From contig JANQQP010000027.1 in assembly GCA_028285005.1 (NCBI GenBank), forward strand, positions 1 through 35,007: a stretch of DNA of 35,007 nucleotides, read 5' to 3'. Source of the stretch: Dehalococcoidia bacterium. GTDB lineage: Bacteria > Chloroflexota > Dehalococcoidia > Lucifugimonadales > Lucifugimonadaceae. A program made the translations under genes and the position numbers. This document shows, one piece after another, positions 24,146 through 33,033 of the stretch. Position 1 is the stretch's first letter. Each line of letters begins with the position of its first letter. Below the pieces are notes generated by a model. That model saw only the letters and a list, made by a program, of their open reading frames with translations, did no database searches and was not told the origin of the DNA.

Positions 24146-25120
24146 TTGACAGCCACAACGCCGGACCAGTCGGCCGCGCCAGCCACGAGCGCGCTCCGTT
24201 GCGAAGGCCTGAGCAAGTCGTTCGGCGACCTGCAGGCGGTGAAAAACGTCTCCTTTCACATCGAGCGAGGAGAGACATACGGCCTTCTCGGACCTAACGG
24301 CGCAGGCAAGACCACGACAATCTCGATGGTCTGCGGAGTCCTCGCTCGTGACGAAGGCGAAGTGCTGGTCGACGGGCAATCGATGTCCTCCGGCAGTGTC
24401 GACGTCAAGAGCCTGATCGGCTACGTCCCGCAAGACCTCGCCATCTACCCGGACCTCACGGCTTCGGAGAACATGCGCTTCTTCGCCCGGCTCTACGGCC
24501 TGTCACGCAACGACGCGAACTCACGCATCGACGAAGTTCTCGACACGATCGGACTCTCGGACCGGGCCGGCGATCTGGTCAAGACCTACTCGGGCGGCAT
24601 GAAGCGTCGGCTGAATATCGGACTCGGCATGCTGCATCGGCCGAAGCTGCTGATCCTTGACGAGCCAACGGTCGGCGTCGACCCACAGAGCCGCAACGCA
24701 ATTCTTGAAAACGTTGACCAGCTCAGCGGCGAGGGCATGGCGGTGCTCTACACCACGCACTACATGGAAGAGGCTGAGCGACTGTGCGACCGCGTCGGGA
24801 TCATCGATGAAGGCGAACTCAAGGCCGAAGGGACACGCAGGGAACTCGTCTCGCTGGTGGGCGAGCATGACCGCATCCAGATCGAAGGTGCTGGCGACCT
24901 CGAAGCCGGTGTTGCTGCAGTCAGGGATCTGCCCGCCGTCCGTGAGGCCAGCGTCGCCGGCCAGGTGATCAGCCTGATCGTAAACGAGGCGAGAAACACG
25001 CTGCCCGAACTGCTTTCCACTATCACCGGGACCGGCGTGCAGGTCCGCAGTATTGACGTGGCCGAGCCTGACCTCGAAGCCGTCTTCCTCCACCTGACCG
25101 GAAAGGCGCTCAGAGACTGA
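24146..25120 (+). CDS. ABC-2 exporter ATP-binding protein
   Basis: This 324-residue ATPase has Walker A GPNGAGKTT (49-57), the Q-loop in VPQDLAIYP, the signature YSGGM (148-152), Walker B LLILDEP (168-174), VGVDP D-loop and the TTHYMEEAE switch. A C-terminal ~80-residue domain resembles the DUF4162-type tail of drug-export ATPases. TTG 24146 is the start because GGAGGGA lies 5 nt upstream and the longer frame has no homologous content. Its stop overlaps the first permease start (TGATG). It powers the two permeases that follow. Relatives export drugs, lipids or peptides; the cargo here is not visible. Confidence 0.93.
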   Translation: MTATTPDQSAAPATSALRCEGLSKSFGDLQAVKNVSFHIERGETYGLLGPNGAGKTTTISMVCGVLARDEGEVLVDGQSMSSGSVDVKSLIGYVPQDLAIYPDLTASENMRFFARLYGLSRNDANSRIDEVLDTIGLSDRAGDLVKTYSGGMKRRLNIGLGMLHRPKLLILDEPTVGVDPQSRNAILENVDQLSGEGMAVLYTTHYMEEAERLCDRVGIIDEGELKAEGTRRELVSLVGEHDRIQIEGAGDLEAGVAAVRDLPAVREASVAGQVISLIVNEARNTLPELLSTITGTGVQVRSIDVAEPDLEAVFLHLTGKALRD

Positions 25121-26292
25121 TGCTCAGGGTCGCTGTTGCTATAGCGATGAAGGATCTCCGGCAGCGTCTGCGAGATCGGTCGGCGATCATCCTGGCGCTG
25201 GTTGTGCCATTCGCGCTGACCTTCATCTTTTCGCAGAGCCTGAGCGACGTGACCGGCGGTGAGGTCACATTCGACTATGCGATTGCCGACCTCGACGGCG
25301 GCTCTGCCTCACAGGGCTTCATCGGCGCGCTGCGCGAGCTGGAGCAGGAAGATGTCGTATCGCTACGGATCGCTACGACGCGCGAACAAGCAATCAACCT
25401 TGCAGGTGAAGGCGACGTGCAGGCTTCGTTCGTCATTCCGGCAGACTTCTCCGAGGCCGTAGCCACCAACGAGGCTGTGATGATCGAAGTGTTCGGCAAC
25501 GCTGACGCGCCGATCGGCACCACGGTCGCCGAGTCGATGGCCGAGCGTTTCCTGCAAGAAGTTCGCGCCGTTCAGGCATCGATCGCTACAGCGGCCGGAA
25601 ATCTCGCTGAGCCTGACTTCGATGCTCTCGCAACACGAGCGGCCGAGTTCCCGAACCCGATCACGGTTGAAGACGTCTCCGCAAGCCGCAAGGAGCTCGA
25701 TGCCAACACCTTCTATGCGGCCGGCATGGCGGTCTTCTTCCTCTTCTTCACAGTTCAGTTCGGCGTGACCGGCCTGCTTGAAGAGAGGCGAGACGGCACG
25801 ATGCGCCGACTGCTCGTGGCCCCGGCTCCTCGTTCGGCAATCCTGTTGGGCAAGCTGCTGACGGGCTTCGTGCTGGGCGTTGTCAGCACAGCCATTCTTG
25901 CCGTCCTGTCTACTTTCTTGCTCGATGCCGACTGGGGCAGCGGCGTCGGCGTCGGAATCCTCATCGTGGCCGGGGTGATCGCCGCAGTCTCGATTACTGC
26001 GCTCGTCGCATCGTTCGCCAACTCCGTCGAGCAGGCTGGCAGTGCTCTCGGCATCATCGCCCTGGTCTTCGGCGCGCTCGGCGGGTCGTTCTTCCCGGTC
26101 TCGCAGGCCGGAGGCTTCATCCAGCAGGTCAGCCTCATCACGCCACATTCGTGGTTCCTACGCGGCCTAAGCGAGCTTCAAAGTGGAGGCGAAGTTGTCG
26201 ACATCTGGCCATCCGTCCTCGCACTCCTGGTTTTCACTGCCGTGACTGCAGCGATCGCAAGCCGACGGCTCGGAAAGGCGGTGCAGGCATGA
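25120..26292 (+). CDS. ABC-2 type permease, first subunit
   Basis: This 390-residue protein has one N-terminal transmembrane helix (~22-42), a large extracytoplasmic domain (~45-195, with GDVQASFVIPADFSEAV typical of ABC-2 permeases) and five more helices in the C-terminal half (~200-385). Its start overlaps the ATPase stop and its last four bases overlap the second permease (ATGA), so the three genes are translated together. With the second permease it would form the heterodimeric channel of the exporter. Confidence 0.9.
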   Translation: MLRVAVAIAMKDLRQRLRDRSAIILALVVPFALTFIFSQSLSDVTGGEVTFDYAIADLDGGSASQGFIGALRELEQEDVVSLRIATTREQAINLAGEGDVQASFVIPADFSEAVATNEAVMIEVFGNADAPIGTTVAESMAERFLQEVRAVQASIATAAGNLAEPDFDALATRAAEFPNPITVEDVSASRKELDANTFYAAGMAVFFLFFTVQFGVTGLLEERRDGTMRRLLVAPAPRSAILLGKLLTGFVLGVVSTAILAVLSTFLLDADWGSGVGVGILIVAGVIAAVSITALVASFANSVEQAGSALGIIALVFGALGGSFFPVSQAGGFIQQVSLITPHSWFLRGLSELQSGGEVVDIWPSVLALLVFTAVTAAIASRRLGKAVQA

Positions 26293-27449
26293 AGCCACTG
26301 ACCATCGCCGCCTACAACCTGAAGCGGCTCTTCAGGGACAGGTCGAACATCTTCTTCGTCATCATCCTGCCGCTGGTGCTGATCATGCTGCTGGGCTCCG
26401 TTTTCGGCGGCACCTTCACGCCCGAAGTTGCTGTCTACGACGCATCAGAAGATGAGCGGAGCCGGCGCGTCGTCGATGCGCTGGAGCAGGTCAGCGATGT
26501 CGACATCCGGCTGACAGACAGCGAGGACGATGTTGTCGATGCCGTGAGCGGCGGCCGAGCGCAGGCAGGTCTTGTGATACCTGCCGATTTCTCAGCCCAG
26601 ATCGACCAGGGCAGCGCAGTGACCGTTCGCTACTTCGGTCGTCTCGACACCCTCGCGCCGCAGCTACAGTCGGCGGTGAACGCGGTCATTGCTCGTGAGA
26701 GCGCAGTGATCCGAGCAGCCCGGTTTGCGAATAGCGAGACCGGTGTGTCGTTAGATCAGGCGACTTCGCAAGCGCAGTCCGCGCTGGACGAGCTTCCCGC
26801 GATGACCGTTGCGCTCAGCATCGTTGGCGACGACCTGGTTCCGGATGCTGAAGGTTTCGACTCCAGCGCAGCGTCGCAGTTGTTGCTGTTCGTGTTCCTC
26901 ACCTCGCTGACCGGCTCCGTAGCTCTTATCGAGACACGCAACCTGGGCCTGTCGAGACGCATGCTCTCCACGCCGACATCGGCACGTACGGTGCTGCTCG
27001 GCGAAGCGCTTGGCCGATATGCCATTGGCCTCATGCAGGGACTGATCATCATGGGCGGCTCTGCCCTCTTATTTGGCGTCGGATGGGGCAGCCCCGGAGC
27101 GGCGACGTTGATTATGGTGCTGTTCGCACTCGTGGGCGCAGGGGCCGGAATGCTGGTCGGTAGCCTGCTGGCGAATGAGCAGCAAGCGCTGGCCATCGGA
27201 TTGCTGCTCGGGCTGGGCGGAGCGGCGCTCGGAGGCAGCATGGTGCCGCTCGAAATCTTCCCCGACACGCTGCGGACCATCGCCCACATCATGCCGCACG
27301 CCTGGGGCAACGACGCCTTCGCCACGCTGCTTCAGGACGGCGGCGGCATAGCTGACATCGGCACCGAGCTGGGCATCCTCGCCGCCTACGCCGCCGGTCT
27401 GCTACTGATCTCCAGCTATATCTTCCGCCGCCAGATCACGTCAGGTTAG
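26289..27449 (+). CDS. ABC-2 type permease, second subunit
   Basis: This 386-residue protein has the same plan as its neighbour: an N-terminal helix (FFVIILPLVLIMLLGSVFGG), an extracytoplasmic domain with GGRAQAGLVIPADFSAQI, and five C-terminal helices. ATG 26289 is preferred over an upstream frame extension because it overlaps the previous stop codon as ATGA and gives a normal family start (MKPLTIAAYNLKRLFRDRSN). The two permeases are clearly paralogous in layout but diverged in sequence. Confidence 0.9.
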   Translation: MKPLTIAAYNLKRLFRDRSNIFFVIILPLVLIMLLGSVFGGTFTPEVAVYDASEDERSRRVVDALEQVSDVDIRLTDSEDDVVDAVSGGRAQAGLVIPADFSAQIDQGSAVTVRYFGRLDTLAPQLQSAVNAVIARESAVIRAARFANSETGVSLDQATSQAQSALDELPAMTVALSIVGDDLVPDAEGFDSSAASQLLLFVFLTSLTGSVALIETRNLGLSRRMLSTPTSARTVLLGEALGRYAIGLMQGLIIMGGSALLFGVGWGSPGAATLIMVLFALVGAGAGMLVGSLLANEQQALAIGLLLGLGGAALGGSMVPLEIFPDTLRTIAHIMPHAWGNDAFATLLQDGGGIADIGTELGILAAYAAGLLLISSYIFRRQITSG

Positions 27450-27858
27450 CGACGACGCCACCCTTCGACAGGCTCAGGATGGCCGGTAGGTTCTCCCTCC
27501 CTGTCAGGGAGGGAGTTAGAGGGTGGGTCGTCTGCTACTTCAGCGGCTGCCAGTCAGAGGGATGACCCTCACCCTAACCCTCTCCCAAGCTGGGAGAGGG
27601 GATTCAGCCACCCTTTGCCAAACCGCCATCCTAAGCTTGTCGAAGAGTGGCGGTAGTCTGTCATTCTGAACTTGATTCAGAATCTCTCGCTCACCGCCCA
27701 TCAGCGGTCAGATCCCTCCGCTGCGGTCGGGATGACACATTAAACGTTCTTCCCTTCTCCCTCGATGGGAGAGGGACTAGGAGAGGGACTAAGGGAGAGG
27801 GTGATGTCGGCCAGAGGCCGACGACTCGCCGACTCGTGGCCACTCATCAGCAAGCCCT
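27450..27858. repeat. Large repeat cluster after the exporter operon
   Basis: This 409 bp gap is almost wholly repeats. A 27 bp CTTCGACAGG-family copy (27457-27483) and its inverted partner with three mismatches (27625-27651) bracket the G-rich hairpin (27493-27530, tracts 27507-27527) and a CCCTCTCCCA/TGGGAGAGGG hairpin (27561-27604), as in the 9661-9828 unit. A three-way-junction element (27659-27737) follows, then a CTCCCTCGATGGGAGAGGG hairpin with a duplicated GGGACTA tail and a GTCGGCC/GGCCGAC stem (about 27753-27822). No gene is present. Confidence 0.8.
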
Positions 27859-29022
27859 TTACTTCAAGAAGTCCAGCGCAGACCTGACGAAAATCTCTGC
27901 GCCAATCGGCAGGCAGTCCTCGTTGAAGTCGAAGCGGGCATTGTGATGCCCCTCGGTGCCGTCTTTCGCAGCGCCGACCAGGAAGTAGGTACCCGGGATC
28001 CTGTTCAGGAACTCCGCCATGTCATCGCCAACACTCACCGGGTCCGCCTCGTCAACATTGTCCTCGCCTGCAACCTGCGCTGCGATGCCCGCGGTCCACG
28101 ACGCAACTTCCGGGTTGTTGATGACCGGTGGCGCTCCGTAGAGCTGCTCGAAAGAAGCAGATCCGCGCATGGCCCCTGCTACGTTCGAAGTGATCCGCTT
28201 AATCGCATCGAAAATCTGCTCTCGCACCTCAGGCTTGTAGGCCCGCACAGTGCCCTCGACAACCACAGTGTCGGCAATCACATTTGGAGCTGATCCGCCG
28301 TGGATCTGCCCGAACGTCACCACACCCATCTCGTTCGGCGAAACCTCGCGGCTGATGATCGTCTGCGCCGTCGAAACAATCTGTGCTGCCGTAGCGACTG
28401 GGTCGATCGTCAGGTGTGGCATCGCGCCGTGACCGCCCTTACCCGTCACCTCGATTCGCACCGCGTCGGCGCTGGCAAACACGGTGCCGCGGTTAACGCC
28501 GACGAAACCTGTTGGCAGCTGGTTCCATAGGTGAGTTCCGATCACGCGGTCGGCCTTCCACCGGTCGAACATGCCGTCGCGCTCCATCGCTAATGCGCCT
28601 GACACGATCTCCTCCGCGGGCTGGAACGCGAAAATCAGGCGGCCCTTCAACTGCTCCTTCATACCCGCCAGCATCTCGGCCGCAGCAAGCGCCATCGTGA
28701 TGTGCCCGTCATGCCCACAGGCGTGCATCGCTCCATTCGTCGCAGCGAAATCCAGGCCCGTCTTCTCGATGATTGGCAGTCCGTCGATGTCCGCCCTGAC
28801 CATCAGTGAAGGCCCGTCCGAAGCGCCCTCGAGCACGCCGACGACGCCGGTCTCACCGATGCCGGTGTGGACTTCGAGACCGGCCGCCGTAAGGCGCTCA
28901 GCAATGTACGCGGCAGTCTGTGTCTCCTCGAAGCCAAGCTCCGGCATCGCGTGCAGAGCGCGCCGCATCGACACCATGTCCGCTGTCTTCGCCTGCACAG
29001 TCTCTCGGACGCTATCTGCCAT
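27859..29022 (-). CDS. M20-family amidohydrolase (hippurate/IAA-amino-acid hydrolase type)
   Basis: This 387-residue metallopeptidase cleaves an amide bond in N-acyl amino acids. Metal and catalytic residues are visible: RADIDGLPI (D78/D80 region), HACGHDGH (C102, H104), PAEE (E137/E138), GTHLW (H164) and a C-terminal GHHNARFDF. KGGHGAMPH marks the dimerisation-domain His. ATG 29022 has GGAG 10 nt upstream; a longer frame to 29085 adds residues with no family match. It has no signal peptide. It is divergent from the LON-domain gene (88 bp). The natural substrate is uncertain, as relatives act on hippurate, auxin conjugates and other N-acyl amino acids. Confidence 0.92.
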   Translation of the reverse strand: MADSVRETVQAKTADMVSMRRALHAMPELGFEETQTAAYIAERLTAAGLEVHTGIGETGVVGVLEGASDGPSLMVRADIDGLPIIEKTGLDFAATNGAMHACGHDGHITMALAAAEMLAGMKEQLKGRLIFAFQPAEEIVSGALAMERDGMFDRWKADRVIGTHLWNQLPTGFVGVNRGTVFASADAVRIEVTGKGGHGAMPHLTIDPVATAAQIVSTAQTIISREVSPNEMGVVTFGQIHGGSAPNVIADTVVVEGTVRAYKPEVREQIFDAIKRITSNVAGAMRGSASFEQLYGAPPVINNPEVASWTAGIAAQVAGEDNVDEADPVSVGDDMAEFLNRIPGTYFLVGAAKDGTEGHHNARFDFNEDCLPIGAEIFVRSALDFLK

Positions 29023-29110
29023 CAACTTATCTCCACTACAAATGGTTGCGGTTGGCTCGCCTTCCAAACCCGCGGAGTCTAGCACCTGCCGCTGCTGCTA
29101 AACTCCGGCT

Positions 29111-29767
29111 ATGAACCGGTCTCTGCCGCTGTTCCCTCTCGACATGGTCCTCTTTCCGGGCGCGGTCGCATCCCTCCAGATCTTCGAGCCCCGTTACCGC
29201 GAGATGCTGCGCGACTGCATGGCAGACGACAGGCGGTTTGGCATCGTGCTCATCAAGAGTGGCCGCGACACCGGACCAACTGCAGAACCGTTCAACACCG
29301 GGACCGTTGCGCACATATCCGAGATAGGTAAACCGAGGCGCGGCGCCATACCGATCAGCGTCACAGGCGAATCGCGCTTCAAGATCATCGAAGAGCTGCG
29401 AGTCCACTCCTACTTGAGTGCAGAGGTCGAGGTGCTTGAAGATGACCCTGAGGAAAAGGCGCCAGACGAGATTGTCGCCGCATCGCATGATGCGACCATG
29501 CGCTACCTCGGCACCATGCTCGCTTCGCAGGGCGTCTACAAGGCTGAGCCTGAAGTCCCGGAAGATCCGCTTGAACTCTCTTACTACATGGGCATGATTG
29601 CCAGCACCGCTTCAAACAGGGAACTGCAACTGCTGCTGAACCCGAACAGCCTGACCGAACGCTTGCAGGCAGGCATCGCACTTCTGGAGCAGGAGGCGGA
29701 CGATCTGCAAAAGGCGTTCATGCGTTCGGGGCCAGGCCGCGACCGTTCGCTGTTTTCGACCAATTAG
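29111..29767 (+). CDS. LON peptidase substrate-binding-domain protein
   Basis: This 218-residue protein consists of the N-terminal domain of Lon protease without the ATPase or protease parts. The signature LPLFPLDMVLFPGAVASLQIFEPRY, then FGIVLI, GTVAHI and ESRFKI, defines the beta-rich PUA-like half, and a helical bundle fills ~115-205. Stand-alone forms are widespread and poorly characterised; they may bind unfolded segments or act with other proteins. ATG 29111 starts at the motif and lacks a ribosome site, so a leaderless or weakly initiated transcript is possible. A DUF402 gene follows 15-18 bp downstream, suggesting an operon. Confidence 0.88.
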   Translation: MNRSLPLFPLDMVLFPGAVASLQIFEPRYREMLRDCMADDRRFGIVLIKSGRDTGPTAEPFNTGTVAHISEIGKPRRGAIPISVTGESRFKIIEELRVHSYLSAEVEVLEDDPEEKAPDEIVAASHDATMRYLGTMLASQGVYKAEPEVPEDPLELSYYMGMIASTASNRELQLLLNPNSLTERLQAGIALLEQEADDLQKAFMRSGPGRDRSLFSTN

Positions 29768-29785
29768 GCCGGGACCAGGAAGTTG

Positions 29786-30442
29786 GTGGTTAGGAATGGT
29801 AACGATGCTGCGAGACCCGCTTCGATGACCCGGCGCTTCGACCGTGGCGACGTGATCGTGTTCCGCTATCACCATCCGGTGTTGGGCGTCGAGCGCGGAG
29901 CAGTCGCACGGGTCGTCGAGGACACAGACGATCGCACGATCATCTACATCTCTTCGGGCAGCGAGTACCGACAGGTCATATGGATGGGCGACGCACCGCC
30001 GAAGCCTGAGCAGGTGGGCAAGTTCGAGGGCAAGGCGTGGTGGAAGTACGACGTCCTGCGCATCATGTATCCGGGTGTGCCCTACTCCATGTGGGCGATG
30101 TGGTACGCAGATTCCGGCGAGTTCGCGAAGTGGTATGTGAACATCGAATCGCCGTTGGAGCGAACCGAATTCGGCTTCACAGCCGTTGATCACGAGCTCG
30201 ATATCGTGGCCAATCCTGATCTTTCGTGGGAATGGAAGGACGAAGCCGAACTCGCACGAATGGTAGATGTCGGCATATTCACCGCAGAGCAGGCCGAGGA
30301 CTTCAGAAAGCATGGCGAGGACGCGGTGAAGCGAATCGAAGAGCGCACCGCACCGTTCAACGAGCCCTGGCCGGAGTGGCGTCCAGACCCTTCATGGGGC
30401 CCGCTGAAGATGCCTGAGGATGACTCGGAGTGGATGGAGTAG
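29786..30442 (+). CDS. DUF402-domain protein (FomD/Ntdp-like fold)
   Basis: This ~218-residue protein has the DUF402 core: a beta region beginning FDRGDVIVFRYH, WWKYDVLRIMYPGVPYSMWAMW, WYVNIESPLERTEFGFTAVDHELDIVA and WKDEAELARM. Characterised relatives (Ntdp, FomD) hydrolyse nucleoside di- or triphosphates or CMP-phosphonates with divalent metals bound by Asp/Glu residues; the VDHELDI acidic motif is present here. The start is uncertain: GTG 29786 is favoured by AGGA 5 nt upstream, while TTG 29783 and ATG 29825 are alternatives. It is probably co-transcribed with the LON-domain gene. The substrate is unknown. Confidence 0.8.
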   Translation: MVRNGNDAARPASMTRRFDRGDVIVFRYHHPVLGVERGAVARVVEDTDDRTIIYISSGSEYRQVIWMGDAPPKPEQVGKFEGKAWWKYDVLRIMYPGVPYSMWAMWYADSGEFAKWYVNIESPLERTEFGFTAVDHELDIVANPDLSWEWKDEAELARMVDVGIFTAEQAEDFRKHGEDAVKRIEERTAPFNEPWPEWRPDPSWGPLKMPEDDSEWME

Positions 30443-30711
30443 CTTCCGTCTCCCGCAAGCAGGAGAGGGTTGGGGTGAGCGCCTCGGATTCTGTCATTCT
30501 GAACTTGATTCAGAATCTCTCATTCGACCAGGGATCAGCGGTCAGATCCCTGAGACCCGCAAGCAGGTGCCCCTCGGTCGGGATAACACGCTGTGGGTTT
30601 CGACGCCTCCCCTCTCCCTCGATGGGAGAGGGATTAAGGGAGAGGGTGATGTCGGCCGGAGGCCGATCGGGCGCAGCAAGCGGCGCCCCTACCGGTGACA
30701 GCTATGACCAC
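30443..30711. repeat. Repeat cluster with an interrupted three-way-junction element
   Basis: A reversed CTCCCGC/GGAGAGGG hairpin (30447-30480) is followed by an element copy at 30492-30588 that is ~18 bp longer than others because of extra sequence after GATCCCT, including GACCCGCAAGCAGG. Its 3' end reads GGGATAACA. Next come a CTCCCTCGATGGGAGAGGG hairpin with GTCGGCC/GGCCGAT (30608-30672) and a GGGCGC-GCAAGC-GGCGCCC hairpin (~30669-30695). The cluster fills a convergent junction. Confidence 0.75.
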
Positions 30712-31716
30712 CTACGCCACGTACTTGCCTTCCCTTGCCGCGGCGTTTGCTCGGCCACGCTCCTGGAATGCCGTTTGTGCTGCTGGGACGTTCTCGGGCT
30801 TGCCCATCCACGCCTTCTGCGGCGCAGCCTGCAGGCCCCGGCCATAGGAGTAGGTCAGCTGCCACGGAGCGTTCACCGACTTTGCATACTTCGCAATGGC
30901 GTCAAGGTTCACGGTCGCCTCGTCGTCGCCCTGTCCGCCAGACAGGAAGGCGATACCCGGCACAGCAGCCGGGACAGTGCGCAGGAAGCAGTTCACCGTT
31001 TTCTCGGCGACTTCCTCTGCGGGCGCCCTGTTCGGCGCGTCGGTGGCCGAGATCACCATATTTGGCTTCAGCACCATCTCATCCAGCACCACTCGCTGGC
31101 TCAGCAATTCATCGAACGTGCGGCGGAGCGTCAGCTCAGTCACCTCTTCACATCGATCGATCGAGTGCGTGCCGTCCATCAGCACTTCGGGCTCGACGAT
31201 CGGCACCAGCCCGGCCTCCTGCACAAGAGCGGCGTAACGAGCAAGCGCATGAGCATTGGCGTCGATCGCACGTTGCGACGGAATGTTCTCGCCAATGTTG
31301 ATCACCGCTCGCCACTTCGTGAACTTAGCGCCCTGCTCACGATAGGCCTCCAGTCGCCCGCGCAAACCGTCGAGACCGTCGGTGATCACCTCGCCTGGAG
31401 CGCCTGCAAGCGGGTTTGTCGACTTGTCGACCTTCACGCCTGGAATTACGCTGTTGCTCTCAAGCATCTGGACGAACGGCGTGCCGTTCTCGTGCGACTG
31501 CGCAAGTGTCTCCTCAAACAGGATCACGCCGGAGATGTAGTCACCAATATCCGGCGTCGCAAACAGCGCGCCGCGGTACTGGATGCGGTTTGCCTCAGTA
31601 TTCTCGACGCCGATCGCATCGAAACGTCGCTTGATCGTGCCCGTGCTCTCGTCGGCGGCAAGGATCCCCTTGCCTGGCTGGACCATCGCCTTCGCCACAT
31701 CGTTCATCTCAGACAT
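30712..31716 (-). CDS. Fructose-bisphosphate aldolase, class I
   Basis: This 334-residue Schiff-base aldolase of the eukaryote-like class I family interconverts fructose-1,6-bisphosphate with dihydroxyacetone phosphate and glyceraldehyde-3-phosphate. Visible sites are GILAADES (18-25), KWRAV (K134), VEPEVLMDG (E175, E177), the Schiff-base Lys in VLKPNMV (K217) and FLSGGQ. GGAGGGA lies 6 nt before ATG 31716. The product is slightly shorter than animal enzymes and ends without the classical C-terminal Tyr, though GKYVA has a nearby Tyr. Fructose-bisphosphatase is divergent on the other strand, so the pair supports gluconeogenic flux. Confidence 0.96.
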   Translation of the reverse strand: MSEMNDVAKAMVQPGKGILAADESTGTIKRRFDAIGVENTEANRIQYRGALFATPDIGDYISGVILFEETLAQSHENGTPFVQMLESNSVIPGVKVDKSTNPLAGAPGEVITDGLDGLRGRLEAYREQGAKFTKWRAVINIGENIPSQRAIDANAHALARYAALVQEAGLVPIVEPEVLMDGTHSIDRCEEVTELTLRRTFDELLSQRVVLDEMVLKPNMVISATDAPNRAPAEEVAEKTVNCFLRTVPAAVPGIAFLSGGQGDDEATVNLDAIAKYAKSVNAPWQLTYSYGRGLQAAPQKAWMGKPENVPAAQTAFQERGRANAAAREGKYVA

Positions 31717-32022
31717 CTCGGTCCCTCCAAATCGGTGTCAGGCAAGGCTTCGGAACCCGCCGGACGGAGACTAAATCGGCTATGTGAAGAGCACCGTTAT
31801 TGGCGCCGGGAAAGTTACCGAAACAGCGTAGGACAACCGCCTGAAAGCCACAACGCCTGACAGCGCCGCGGTGCGCACCTTCAGTATTAATTCATGCGGG
31901 CCTAACGGCTCGTTCATGCCGGTCCGGCGGGCCCGTGTTATGTATGAGCAATACACTAGTATTCGTGCACGGATGTCCAGCTTCGCAACAGGCCTTCTAA
32001 GGCCGGAATTGGACCGCACCTC
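31717..32022. promoter_or_regulatory. Divergent promoter region of aldolase and fructose-bisphosphatase
   Basis: This 306 bp gap carries no gene. On the plus strand TTCATG, 17 nt and TGTTAT (about 31915-31943) form a weak promoter candidate for the bisphosphatase, with a further A/T-rich stretch around 31937-31965. Nothing near consensus was found for the aldolase. Confidence 0.3.
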
Positions 32023-33033
32023 ATGACCAGCCAGCAGCCAGACCACCTCTCCACCATCACGCAGTTCATCCTCGAACGAGAGCGTGATCGTCCTGACGCA
32101 ACAGGCGACTTCACAGCGCTGCTCAACGCCATCGCACTCGCCGGCAAGCGAATATCCCACGACGTCAACCGCGCAGGAATCGCAGACATCATCGGCCTCA
32201 CCGGCGATGAGAACATCCAGGGCGAACAGGTCCAGAAGCTCGACCTCATCGCAAACGCGCAGCTCGAACGAGCGCTGGCCCCGACAGGACTCGTCTGCGC
32301 CATAGGTTCTGAAGAGGAAGACGAACCGGTTCCGCTCGAAAAAGGCGAGAACGGCCGCTACGTGGTCCTCTACGACCCGCTCGACGGCTCATCGAACATC
32401 GACGTCGGTGCGCCCATCGGCACAATCTTCTCCATCTACAGGCGCAAGACGCCGCTCGGCAGCTCCACCAACTCGCTCGAAGACATGTTGCAGGCAGGCG
32501 CGGACCTCGCCGCCTCGGGCTACTTGATCTACGGCTCTTCGACGATGCTCGTCTACACGACGGGCGAGGGAGTTCACCTCTTCACGCTCGACCCGCAGAT
32601 CGGCGAGTTCATCCTGACCAACTCCGACCTGAAGGACGACAACGGAACCAGGGTCTATTCGGCCAACGAGGGACACTCGCTGACCTGGGACCCTGTTGAC
32701 CTGGAATGGGTTTCGCAACTTAAGGAAGAGGGCTATTCAAGCCGGTACATCGGCTCGCTTGTCGCCGACTTCCACCGCAACCTGCTTCGAGGCGGTATCT
32801 TCGCCTACCCGGGCAACAATGCTTCGCCAAACGGCAAGCTGCGGCTACTGTACGAAGCGGCCCCACTGGCGTTCATCATGGAGCAGGCAGGCGGCAAGGC
32901 TACCGACGGCAAGCGCCGCATCCTGGACATCAAGCCCACCGAACTCCACCAACGCACCCCGCTCTACATCGGCACCGCCAGCGAAGTAGACCGCATCATG
33001 TCCATGCGCCTCGAAGCCGCCGCGACGAGGTAG
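32023..33033 (+). CDS. fbp: Fructose-1,6-bisphosphatase, class I
   Basis: This 336-residue metal-dependent phosphatase hydrolyses fructose-1,6-bisphosphate to fructose-6-phosphate, the committed step of gluconeogenesis. The metal site is complete: GDENIQGEQVQKLD, IGSEEEDE (~95-102) and YDPLDGSSNIDVG (117-129). The phosphate-binding region RYIGSLVADFHRNL and the GKLRLLYEAAPLAFIMEQAGG block are canonical. ATG 32023 begins the usual N-terminal TITQFILERE. It is the divergent partner of the aldolase gene. Confidence 0.97.
   Translation: MTSQQPDHLSTITQFILERERDRPDATGDFTALLNAIALAGKRISHDVNRAGIADIIGLTGDENIQGEQVQKLDLIANAQLERALAPTGLVCAIGSEEEDEPVPLEKGENGRYVVLYDPLDGSSNIDVGAPIGTIFSIYRRKTPLGSSTNSLEDMLQAGADLAASGYLIYGSSTMLVYTTGEGVHLFTLDPQIGEFILTNSDLKDDNGTRVYSANEGHSLTWDPVDLEWVSQLKEEGYSSRYIGSLVADFHRNLLRGGIFAYPGNNASPNGKLRLLYEAAPLAFIMEQAGGKATDGKRRILDIKPTELHQRTPLYIGTASEVDRIMSMRLEAAATR

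Noticed and set aside
27450..27858. CRISPR array
   Set aside because: Repeats are of several families, unequal in spacing and not separated by uniform spacers; no cas genes are nearby.
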